Below, piece by piece: positions 1 to 4,644 of a stretch of DNA of 32,397 nt. Position numbers and translations under genes: made by a program. How positions within the stretch are numbered: the first letter of the stretch is position 1; the number at the start of each line of letters is the position of its first letter. Source of the stretch: a virus; IMG/VR virus record IMGVR_UViG_3300024262_000146, positions 1 to 32,397 of that record. The stretch is one strand, 5' to 3'. A model generated the notes under the pieces. The model did not search any database and was not told the DNA's origin. It worked only from the letters and a program-made list of their open reading frames with translations.

Positions 1-450
1 TTTTAATGGTGGTAAGTTTTTTAACCACAGACAAGTTTTCTTTTTAAAGGGGTGTCCAAAAAAATAAGGTTCTATTGTCTGGTCATACTTTTGTATTCTA
101 AATACTTTACTTTGTACTGGATTTTCTACTGCTATCTTTTCAATAGGTGCATCTAAAAGTTTCATAAAAAATTCTTTTGCTTCTAATCCTAGTTTTAGTC
201 TGTCTTCATTCAAGATACCCTTTGGGTAAAGAAATCTTGCACCTGCGTTTGAGAGATAAGTACAAGGTGGGTGTGCAATCATCACATCGTATTTGCCACT
301 ATATGCTTCTTCAATCGCATCACCTTGAATATGCCACTCAGGGTGTCCACCACTACAAGGCAAAATATCGCAAGAGTATGCTTCGTGTCCTTTTGCTCTA
401 AATGCTTTACAAACTGTTTGAGATTCTTCGCAAGCGATAAGTATTTTCAT
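1..450 (-). CDS. DNA (cytosine-type) methyltransferase, N-terminal part, cut by window edge
   Basis: This is an open frame of 150 codons starting at ATG 448-450 and running off the left edge with no stop. The N-terminus (MKILIACEESQTVCKAF) resembles the AdoMet-binding start of phage DNA methylases. HPPCTYLS at residues 60-67 matches the Pro-Pro-Cys catalytic motif IV of C5-cytosine methyltransferases, and VENP at 108-111 resembles the ENV motif VI. The likely role is modification of phage DNA against host restriction, by methyl transfer from AdoMet to cytosine. The C-terminal target-recognition region lies outside the window, so specificity and completeness cannot be judged. It is the last gene of the leftward series, 36 nt after a small zinc-ribbon gene. 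A purine-rich AAGAAAGAG lies upstream of the start. Function assignment is fairly secure at family level, less so for the exact modified base. Confidence 0.8.
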   Translation of the reverse strand, partial: MKILIACEESQTVCKAFRAKGHEAYSCDILPCSGGHPEWHIQGDAIEEAYSGKYDVMIAHPPCTYLSNAGARFLYPKGILNEDRLKLGLEAKEFFMKLLDAPIEKIAVENPVQSKVFRIQKYDQTIEPYFFGHPFKKKTCLWLKNLPPLK

Positions 451-486
451 TTTTCTATTCTCTTTCTTCCCAATGGAACTCAGGAA

Positions 487-681
487 TTAACCTCCAATGG
501 CACTTATATTTTTTTCTGCTCTTAGGGTGAAGCAATTTACGCACAAAATACCCGAACAATTTTTGCTTCCAACAATGTCATCAACCATTACATTGTTCCA
601 AAAAACATTGTCAGTGAACCACACAGCGTTGTCTTCTGTTTTACAATCTTGGCAAGGATAATCTCCTCTTGATACTTTCAT
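487..681 (-). CDS. small zinc-ribbon-like phage protein (64 aa)
   Basis: This 64-residue protein has two Cys pairs, CQDC near residues 10-13 and CSGILCVNC near residues 42-50, the pattern of a small zinc-binding ribbon. Between them is the segment WFTDNVFWNNVM. I recall similar short proteins with a Cys pair, a 'W-x-L/T-D-x-x-W/F-N' segment and a final C-x-x-C from many phage genomes, where they have no known function. It follows a terminator and has its own extended -10 (TGATATACT) ending six bases before the ATG, so it may start a small unit with the methyltransferase. There is no Shine-Dalgarno sequence. No catalytic residues are visible, so nucleic-acid or protein binding is only a guess. 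Confidence 0.65.
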   Translation of the reverse strand: MKVSRGDYPCQDCKTEDNAVWFTDNVFWNNVMVDDIVGSKNCSGILCVNCFTLRAEKNISAIGG

Positions 682-687
682 AATTTC

Positions 688-696
688 AGTATATCA
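688..696 (-). promoter_or_regulatory. extended -10 promoter candidate, leaderless spacing, for the 681 gene
   Basis: On the minus strand TGATATACT has an extended -10 TG followed by the TATACT hexamer at 688-693. Exactly six bases separate it from the ATG at 679-681, which predicts transcription starting on the A of the start codon. No convincing -35 is present at 16-18 bp. The preceding TTTTATTTG is shared with the element before the gene at 1915 (TTTTATTTGGTATATT). Confidence 0.45.
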
Positions 697-734
697 AATA
701 AAAAACTATAAATAAAAACTTATACACAGAAAAT

Positions 735-762
735 AAATCTCCCCCTGTTATGAGGGAGATTT
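735..762 (-). terminator. intrinsic terminator after the 765-992 gene
   Basis: A perfect 9-bp stem (735-743 with 754-762, AAATCTCCC/GGGAGATTT) encloses a 10-nt loop. It begins three bases after the TAA stop at 765-767. In the minus direction it is followed by ATTTTC, a moderate U-rich tail. It separates the HNH-like gene from the zinc-ribbon and methyltransferase genes. Confidence 0.75.
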
Positions 763-764
763 TG

Positions 765-992
765 TTAAGGTTTTTTGCGTACACGTTTGCGAACGCATAC
801 AAGTTTGAACTCTGAATCTAACCAGCGTTCATTGATTATTGAAGCGATAGTTTCTGCTGAATGATTTGCAAACAACAGATGCCACGCACAATGTTGATTA
901 GCTGAAACGTACGAGATATTTCTATCTTCATTTGTTCCACCTATCGAAGTTGGTTTTCGATGGTGTTTAGTAAGTTTGTGTTTTAGTTTCAA
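765..992 (-). CDS. HNH-like small His-rich protein (75 aa, TTG start)
   Basis: This basic 75-residue protein carries KHHRKPTSIGG near residues 9-19, NISYV near 25-29 and HCAWHLLF near 34-41. The order His-His, Asn, His-x-x-x-His resembles a degenerate HNH/beta-beta-alpha-metal fold without the usual Cys pairs. I recall similar stand-alone proteins with 'HHRKP-GG-N-NIS-V-H-WH-LF' from uncultivated bacterial (CPR-type) and phage genomes, but no established function. The start is TTG at 990-992. It is chosen because a perfect GGAGG lies five bases upstream and no ATG fits. This is the only clear Shine-Dalgarno seen in the window. The gene follows the 59-residue gene by 13 nt and ends at a terminator. 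A DNA-binding or nicking role is inference. Confidence 0.65.
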   Translation of the reverse strand: MKLKHKLTKHHRKPTSIGGTNEDRNISYVSANQHCAWHLLFANHSAETIASIINERWLDSEFKLVCVRKRVRKKP

Positions 993-997
993 TAAAA

Positions 998-1002
998 CCT
1001 CC
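998..1002 (-). promoter_or_regulatory. Shine-Dalgarno GGAGG deciding a TTG start
   Basis: The minus strand reads AACAAGGAGGTTTTATTG, with the full GGAGG core five bases before a TTG codon at 990-992. Because almost all other starts in the window lack such a motif, this site both fixes the start and shows that the expected host ribosome can use anti-SD pairing. Confidence 0.75.
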
Positions 1003-1005
1003 TTG

Positions 1006-1185
1006 TTAAATTATTCCCTCTAACATATCTTTTTCAAACCCCGAAAGGTATGGATATGTACTGGGGGTTTCTGTGGTGTCGAGGATAATTGTATTTTCAA
1101 CTTCCTCCCATTGTGGAATGACTGGGTATTCACCGAGAAATTCCATATCTTCTTGTTCGTAATCTGGTTCTTTGATATTGCTCAT
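1006..1185 (-). CDS. acidic hypothetical protein (59 aa)
   Basis: An intact frame from ATG 1183-1185 to TAA 1006-1008 encodes an acidic 59-residue protein starting MSNIKEPDYEQEDMEFLGEY and ending GFEKDMLEGII. It has no transmembrane segment, Cys pair or known motif, and I do not recognise the family. The first half is rich in Glu and Asp, suggesting a soluble protein-interaction role such as mimicry or an inhibitor, but that is only compositional. It lies between two upstream terminators (1243-1325) and the TTG-started HNH-like gene. It is therefore probably transcribed by readthrough or from a promoter not obvious to me. Confidence 0.55.
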   Translation of the reverse strand: MSNIKEPDYEQEDMEFLGEYPVIPQWEEVENTIILDTTETPSTYPYLSGFEKDMLEGII

Positions 1186-1242
1186 AATGTAAAGGGCTTG
1201 TCTTATTTATTATGGACTCAAAATAGAGGTTTGTAAAACAAA

Positions 1243-1266
1243 GATAATCCCTCAAAGGAGATTATC
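1243..1266 (-). terminator. second of two tandem intrinsic terminators
   Basis: On the minus strand GATAATC pairs with GATTATC (1260-1266 with 1243-1249), continuing as CC/GG after one unpaired base, around a short UUUGA loop. The sequence after the stem is TTTGTTTTAC. It lies about 38 nt beyond the stronger terminator at 1304-1325 and would act as a backup stop. Confidence 0.65.
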
Positions 1267-1292
1267 ACACACTTAAATCTTAACACACTTCT

Positions 1293-1325
1293 AAAAAAGA
1301 AAAACAGCCCTGTATGTAGAGCTGT
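1293..1325 (-). terminator. strong intrinsic terminator
   Basis: The stem ACAGCTC/GGGCTGT (1319-1325 with 1304-1310, one G-U pair) has an 8-nt loop. It is followed on the minus strand by TTTTTCTTTTTT, the best U-tract in the window. A smaller ACCAC/GTGGT hairpin lies just upstream (about 1341-1355). It ends the unit containing the HNH gene at 1454-1915 and the 26-residue ORF. Confidence 0.85.
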
Positions 1326-1368
1326 CGTTCTTTAATCAAGACCACAAACAGTGGTTAGTTTTATTTTA

Positions 1369-1449
1369 CTATTCTCCCTCTACCTCTGCAACTGTTTCTT
1401 CCACAGTTTCTACAACTTCCTCTACACCTTGTACTTCATTTTCTTCCAT
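1369..1449 (-). CDS. very small acidic ORF (26 aa), doubtful
   Basis: ATG 1447-1449 to TAG 1369-1371 gives a 26-residue peptide made almost only of Glu and Val, with repeats of the type VEEVVETVEETVAEVE. It begins four bases after the stop of the HNH gene and ends before a strong terminator, so the spacing fits a last gene of that unit. The AT-rich start context matches other genes here. The regular Glu/Val heptad-like pattern could form one amphipathic helix. With so short a frame and no homologue I can name, this could be a chance ORF. Confidence 0.3.
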   Translation of the reverse strand: MEENEVQGVEEVVETVEETVAEVEGE

Positions 1450-1453
1450 AAAT

Positions 1454-1915
1454 TTATTTCTTAAAAGTTTCTTTTAATATTTGTTTGGCTCTTTCTAAAC
1501 TACCTCTATATTCTATCGTGTTGTTGATGATAGTAAAAGCAATAATTTCGTTGTTGTTAGGTTTCTTAAATTTAGGCTTTTTAATAACAGTAAGTTTTCC
1601 TCTAAGGCTTTTTTGCTTAGGTTTCTTTATCTTTTTGCTCTTATAAGTAATATGCAGAAATGGTTTAGTTCGTACCTTTCCATCTCTAAATCTTTTTTTG
1701 TACCTACTAAACATTAAGTTTTTTTCTAGAATTGGATTGTAAATACCAATAACTTTTCCGTCTGTAATAATTTCTTTTGAGTATTTCTCTTTAAAGTCGT
1801 GGCAAGGTCGGCACAAAATCATTATATTCAACTTGTCACTGGTTGAGTTGTATCTTTTAGGAATTATGTGGTCTTTTGTTAGTTTTTCGGTAGCAGGGCA
1901 TCTGTAACATTTCAT
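1454..1915 (-). CDS. HNH endonuclease (153 aa)
   Basis: The start is ATG 1913-1915. The upstream in-frame GTG at 1970-1972 is rejected because it lies inside a terminator hairpin and would add residues before a compact Cys-pair N-terminus. The protein shows C3-x-x-C6, D15-H16, N29, and C35-x-x-C38-H39, the ordered metal and catalytic residues of the HNH fold. A Lys-rich tail of about 100 residues follows, perhaps for DNA binding. The family consists of phage HNH nucleases, often free-standing homing or packaging-associated enzymes. It has its own promoter candidate (TGGTATATT six bases before ATG) and sits between two terminators, so it is an independent cassette. The target site is unknown. 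Confidence 0.8.
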   Translation of the reverse strand: MKCYRCPATEKLTKDHIIPKRYNSTSDKLNIMILCRPCHDFKEKYSKEIITDGKVIGIYNPILEKNLMFSRYKKRFRDGKVRTKPFLHITYKSKKIKKPKQKSLRGKLTVIKKPKFKKPNNNEIIAFTIINNTIEYRGSLERAKQILKETFKK

Positions 1916-1921
1916 ATTTAA

Positions 1922-1930
1922 AATATACCA
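1922..1930 (-). promoter_or_regulatory. extended -10 promoter candidate, leaderless spacing, for the 1915 HNH gene
   Basis: The minus strand has TGGTATATT, an extended -10 TG plus the hexamer TATATT at 1922-1927. Six bases separate it from the ATG, predicting an mRNA that begins at the start codon. It immediately follows the 1964-1986 terminator, which isolates this gene from the lysis unit upstream. No good -35 is seen. Confidence 0.5.
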
Positions 1931-1963
1931 AATAAAAGACTCCCTATTTTGACTTATCAACAC

Positions 1964-1986
1964 AAAACCCACTCGTTAAAGTGGGT
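1964..1986 (-). terminator. intrinsic terminator after the lysis genes
   Basis: The stem ACCCACT/AGTGGGT (1980-1986 with 1967-1973) has a 6-nt loop and is followed by TTTTGTG on the minus strand. It is the last of four consecutive hairpins after the transglycosylase gene and precedes the HNH gene. Confidence 0.75.
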
Positions 1987-1988
1987 CT

Positions 1989-2058
1989 GTGTAACTGGTT
2001 ACACCTTTTGATGTGAGAGGGTAAATACCCACCAGTCCGTTAGTAGCCCTTACGGGCT
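1989..2058 (-). other. three tandem hairpins in the 3' untranslated region
   Basis: Between the transglycosylase stop (2072) and the terminator lie three further perfect stems. These are AGCCC/GGGCT with a GTAA tetraloop (2045-2058), GGGTA/TACCC (2019-2030) and GTGTAAC/GTTACAC (1989-2004). Together with the terminator they make a row of four hairpins in about 95 nt. The first one, read on the plus strand, is followed by TTTTC and could also stop opposite transcription. This looks like a structured 3' UTR or a small RNA. I cannot name a family. Confidence 0.5.
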
Positions 2059-2071
2059 TTTCAATACTAAC

Positions 2072-2476
2072 CTAATAATGATTATTTGCATTATGAAATA
2101 TAATTGCTTGTCTTGGTGTTCCGTAAACTGCTTTTATATATTTGATTGTGCAATCTATTTGAGTATTTTTATCGGTTGTCTTTTCGCACCCTACCAGTTT
2201 CCAAGTTGAGTTTAAAAATTGTCCGTAACCGAACGCAGTTGAAATTGGATTTTGTGCTAGGTTATACCAGCTACTTTCTCTTTGAATTAAATCATCAAAG
2301 TGTTTCCATTCTTCTACACTCCATTCTTGTAATACTTTATCGTATGCGTACTCTTTCTCTTCTGTAATGTGTTCTGGGTATATTTTTATTATCTCTACTG
2401 TTGGAGCATCAGCTTGTGCTGTTTTCCAAAGCAATAAAAATAAAATTATTATTATGAATATTATTATTCGTTTTAT
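2072..2476 (-). CDS. secreted lytic transglycosylase-like protein; non-canonical start (ATA at 2474-2476)
   Basis: The mature part reads like the small SLT/APF-type lytic transglycosylase fold. It has an RESSW catalytic-Glu motif, QNPISTAFGYGQF, a Cys pair and CTIKYIKAVYGTPRQAI with a final HNANNHY. It would cut glycan strands of peptidoglycan outside the membrane. Upstream in the same frame, codons 1-24 encode a textbook signal peptide: KR, then about 15 residues of Ile, Leu and Phe, then WKTAQADA with AxA cleavage. This frame has no ATG, GTG or TTG before the hydrophobic core. The fitting first codon is ATA at 2474-2476. Further up the same frame is ATG GAC TAA (2486-2494), two codons closed by a stop. 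A TTG at 2432-2434 would give a 120-residue protein with a destroyed signal. Either a rare ATA start, a nonsense mutation or a sequence error is involved. Confidence 0.65.
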   Translation of the reverse strand: MKRIIIFIIIILFLLLWKTAQADAPTVEIIKIYPEHITEEKEYAYDKVLQEWSVEEWKHFDDLIQRESSWYNLAQNPISTAFGYGQFLNSTWKLVGCEKTTDKNTQIDCTIKYIKAVYGTPRQAIIFHNANNHY

Positions 2477-2818
2477 ATTGGTGATTTAGTCCATTACCAG
2501 ATGTGCAAAGCACTGTCGGTAAATTTTAATAAATTTCTAAGCAGACCCGACAGTATTTCACACACCTTTCTCGTTTCTCATTACAAGAATAGCCGACTAG
2601 AAAATTCTTGTTTTTGCTGTGCTGCATAAAAGAACAATCAGATGTGCAAGTGGGGAGTTAAGTGCCGAGTTTCACGACCTAGCAGTCATTTTAATTGGGA
2701 CCAATATTTCAGGTTGAAAGCCAACAAAATCTGTCTATCATATAAAACTTATTCCCCCATCTGCACACCTTCTATAAATAATTATACTACGATTTCGTCA
2801 GCGAAACAGAGTTTTCCA
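2477..2818 (-). other. 342-nt non-coding gap with promoter-like element and inverted repeats
   Basis: This is the only gap above 300 nt in the window. It contains GTAGTATAAT at 2781-2790 facing left, then several pairable segments on the minus strand. TGTGCA-GATGGGGGA near 2749-2763 matches TCCCC-ACTTGCACA near 2643-2657. CAAGAAT/ATTCTTG pair (2604-2610 with 2584-2590). ACTGTCGG/CCGACAGT pair around a 27-nt loop (about 2511-2554). GTGC-TTT-GCAC lies near 2502-2512. The 11-mer TTGCACATCTG occurs twice (about 2499-2509 and 2640-2650). No convincing ORF is present on the minus strand. A structured leader or a small non-coding RNA fits best. Confidence 0.5.
2781..2790 (-). promoter_or_regulatory. 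promoter candidate GTAGTATAAT upstream of the structured gap
   Basis: This is a perfect TATAAT (2781-2786) preceded by GTAG. It is the same 10-mer found before the genes at 15744 and 23256. The -35 region at 16-18 bp is poor. A small TTTCG/CGAAA hairpin overlaps the spacer (about 2792-2806). It would drive a transcript with a leader of about 300 nt ahead of the transglycosylase gene. Confidence 0.45.
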
Positions 2819-3853
2819 CTATGAGTACCTTAAATTTAATTCTTCGAGTGTTTTTGAACCAACTCGTTTTCCTTTAACAATCAATAGTTCCCATAAAGAT
2901 GCAACTTGATAATGTACTTGAAATTTATCAACAGCTTTTTGTGTGATAGTTCCATAGTAACCAGTTGAGTCTGTTGTAACTGGAAAGAATCCCTCTAACT
3001 TTAAAATGTCTTGTAAGATTTTAATATCTTTACTTCGTTGTCCCATTTCCATAACACTTGTAAAAGTGTGTTTTATTTTTTTAGGGAGTACAGAATTATC
3101 TCTATCAAAGAAAACTCCTGCACTATAAATTCTCGTCAAAAATGACTCGTCTAGGTATCTTACGGAGTATTTATTGAAATGAGCACTATCTTCGATTCTA
3201 AGGTACTTTTTGCCCTTAATAAGCCCATAATCTACTGCTGTTACAGCGTGTCTGATGTAACATTTATTTATATCTAGATTAGGATACTTGATTGTAGGAT
3301 ATTCTCCGTACTCATCAACTTCTGCGTATAAGAAAAGCATAACTGGTCTTCCTGCTTCTATATGACTTGCTAGTACATCAATGTTTGGGTTTTGAATATA
3401 GGCGTAGGCTTCGATTCCATATTCCAATGAAATATTAACATCATCAACGCTCCATTTCTTTGCTTCTTTTTCCATTTGAGAATCGTTAATCATTTGCGAT
3501 TTGATTCTTTGTTCAGTTGTTGTTCCGTACTTTTTAACAATGTCAAAAACATCATACATAGCCATTCCTGCATTGGGTTTGTTTATTCTCTTTGCGTAGA
3601 TTGGTGAAGCTGAAAATACAACTGTTTTGTTTTCTTCTAGTTTATTTAAAACTTCTAGCATTTTAGAAGCTGTTTGTGCTACACAAGAGTTTGATGATTT
3701 TTGATTTCGTTCTGTGTATGACTTCCACTTTTTCTTTTCTTTCCAATCAACAAAATTAGTAGAAGCTAATTCAATATCTTGATAGTCTTTTTTCTTTTGA
3801 CTATTAGGGCGATTGTCGAGTATTGCTCCTTGATATTTATTTAATTTTGCCAT
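2819..3853 (-). CDS. endolysin candidate: papain-like (C1) cysteine peptidase plus peptidoglycan-binding domain
   Basis: This 344-residue protein has two domains. Residues about 45-250 look like a C1 papain-type peptidase: Q51 and C57 have the papain Q19-C25 spacing, H202 lies in RHAVTAVDYG, and D222 in RIEDSAHF occupies the Asn position. Residues about 268-341 resemble a PG_binding_1 domain (GQRSKDIKILQDIL, TGYYGTITQKAVDKFQ, VGSKTLEEL). The domain pair and the place next to a two-helix holin candidate suggest a lysin that cleaves peptide bonds in the cell wall or a surface protein. There is no signal peptide, so export would depend on the holin. It starts two bases after the holin gene's TAA, indicating co-translation. 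Asp in place of Asn in the triad is unusual but tolerated in some C1 relatives. The peptidase class is a family-level inference; the substrate is unknown. Confidence 0.75.
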   Translation of the reverse strand: MAKLNKYQGAILDNRPNSQKKKDYQDIELASTNFVDWKEKKKWKSYTERNQKSSNSCVAQTASKMLEVLNKLEENKTVVFSASPIYAKRINKPNAGMAMYDVFDIVKKYGTTTEQRIKSQMINDSQMEKEAKKWSVDDVNISLEYGIEAYAYIQNPNIDVLASHIEAGRPVMLFLYAEVDEYGEYPTIKYPNLDINKCYIRHAVTAVDYGLIKGKKYLRIEDSAHFNKYSVRYLDESFLTRIYSAGVFFDRDNSVLPKKIKHTFTSVMEMGQRSKDIKILQDILKLEGFFPVTTDSTGYYGTITQKAVDKFQVHYQVASLWELLIVKGKRVGSKTLEELNLRYS

Positions 3854-3854
3854 A

Positions 3855-4091
3855 TTACATTTCTAGTTCTTCTAGTCGTTCTCTTTCTTTTATTTTATTT
3901 GTTATATGCTTTGAAACTTCTCCAAAGAATAATCCCAAAACAACAGCAAAGCCAACTGGCAATCCTAATTCTGTAATTGAGTTTGTAAGTAGTGTCAAGA
4001 GTCCTGCAAGAAACATCATTGCATTTCTCCAGTAAAAAGATTTGAAACGTGGACTTAATAAAACTTGATTTATTTTTTCTAATGTTTTCAT
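3855..4091 (-). CDS. holin-like membrane protein (78 aa)
   Basis: The 78 residues contain two predicted membrane helices, about 24-40 (AMMFLAGLLTLLT) and 44-57 (LPVGFAVVLGLFFG). They are separated by a short turn and followed by a highly charged tail (KHITNKIKERERLEELEM). Size, topology and position directly before the peptidase-lysin match class II phage holins, which permeabilise the inner membrane at lysis. A perfect TATAAT ends six bases before the ATG, so it may begin a leaderless lysis transcript. There is no Shine-Dalgarno sequence. Function is inferred from topology and context, not from a recognised family. Confidence 0.7.
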   Translation of the reverse strand: MKTLEKINQVLLSPRFKSFYWRNAMMFLAGLLTLLTNSITELGLPVGFAVVLGLFFGEVSKHITNKIKERERLEELEM

Positions 4092-4097
4092 AACTTA

Positions 4098-4103
4098 ATT
4101 ATA
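4098..4103 (-). promoter_or_regulatory. TATAAT six bases before the holin ATG
   Basis: The minus strand reads TTTTTGATATATAATTAAGTTATG. The perfect -10 hexamer at 4098-4103 is followed by six bases and the holin start codon. There is no strong -35. The element lies just past the stop of the preceding 52-residue gene and may give timed expression of the holin and lysin. Confidence 0.5.
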
Positions 4104-4105
4104 TA

Positions 4106-4264
4106 TCAAAAATGTAATATTTCTACATTTGTGTCTAACATATCTTTTCGCTTTATCTTTTTGGCATTTTCATAACGTGCTATTTCACTTTTCTCTAAGT
4201 CAGTATTACAAGGACTTCTGTTTATGTGTTGCTGCAGGAAATCTTTGTAACACGTTGGTTTCAT
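4106..4264 (-). CDS. small basic hypothetical protein (52 aa)
   Basis: ATG 4262-4264 to TGA 4106-4108 encodes a 52-residue protein starting MKPTCYKDFLQQHINRSPCN. It has Cys at 5 and 19 and a Lys-rich middle (NAKKIKRKDM). I do not recognise it. It begins one base past the TGA of the upstream 83-residue gene and ends just before the holin promoter. The compact spacing is the main support. No membrane segment is present. Confidence 0.55.
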   Translation of the reverse strand: MKPTCYKDFLQQHINRSPCNTDLEKSEIARYENAKKIKRKDMLDTNVEILHF

Positions 4265-4265
4265 A

Positions 4266-4517
4266 TCATTTGCTTACTTTAAATATCCACTGCTTTTTCC
4301 ATCTGTGAATAAACAAATAGATAATAACTAGATTGTTATCTTCAAAAGGATTCCAAGTTTTAAAGTACACTACTCCATATCTTCTTCGTCGGTATTCTTT
4401 CCAGTCTTCTTCTATTCTTGTTAAGACTTTATAGTCAGGTACATACTTCCAAGTTCCCCAATGAAATGGATTTCTGAACTGGTCGTCTATGGTTAAGTTA
4501 ATTAGCTTGTCTTGCAT
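4266..4517 (-). CDS. hypothetical basic aromatic-rich protein (83 aa)
   Basis: This 83-residue protein is rich in Trp, Tyr and Arg. It contains FHWGTWKYVPDYKVLTRIEE, EYRRRRYG and NNLVIIYLFIHRWKKQW. The C-terminal Leu/Ile/Phe stretch is too short and too charged at its edge to be a firm membrane helix. Family unknown. Its start overlaps the end of the small lipoprotein-like gene by 20 nt, and it is followed at once by the 52-residue gene. Membership in the lysis region is the only functional hint. Confidence 0.6.
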   Translation of the reverse strand: MQDKLINLTIDDQFRNPFHWGTWKYVPDYKVLTRIEEDWKEYRRRRYGVVYFKTWNPFEDNNLVIIYLFIHRWKKQWIFKVSK

Positions 4518-4644
4518 TATATTGATAAGGTGTTTTATTCACACGCCAGTATTCACACGCTCCTAAAAACATACAGCTATAAATCATCGCTAAAAGAAAA
4601 ATAAGGAAGCCAAGTAAGTAAAAGTTTGTTTGTGTTAATCTCAT
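4498..4644 (-). CDS. small signal-anchored or lipoprotein-like protein (48 aa)
   Basis: ATG 4642-4644 to TAA 4498-4500 gives 48 residues with a hydrophobic segment at about 9-29 (YLLGFLIFLLAMIYSCMFLG) ending in LGAC. That fits a lipobox with Cys30 as the acylated residue; YSC at 22-24 is an alternative. The tail EYWRVNKTPYQYNARQAN is short and soluble. The ATG overlaps the TGA of the preceding coiled-coil membrane gene (ATGA type), so the two are probably co-translated. A lysis accessory such as an outer spanin-like lipoprotein is possible, but the partner gene has its membrane helix at the wrong end for a classic inner spanin. Confidence 0.6.
   Translation of the reverse strand: MRLTQTNFYLLGFLIFLLAMIYSCMFLGACEYWRVNKTPYQYNARQAN

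Noticed and set aside
1916-1972. Upstream GTG start for the HNH gene at 1454
   Set aside because: It lies within the stem of an intrinsic terminator and the extra residues are unlike an HNH N-terminus; ATG 1915 has a promoter at leaderless spacing.
2584-2610. Plus-direction terminator CAAGAAT/ATTCTTG followed by TTTTTG
   Set aside because: No plus-strand gene or promoter was found to be terminated; noted only as part of the structured gap.
2642-2824. Plus-strand ORF of 60 residues in the large gap
   Set aside because: It is the only plus-strand candidate outside genes, has no start signal, an odd Ser/Cys/Tyr mix and no support from neighbours. It also covers the structured non-coding segment and the end of the lysin gene.
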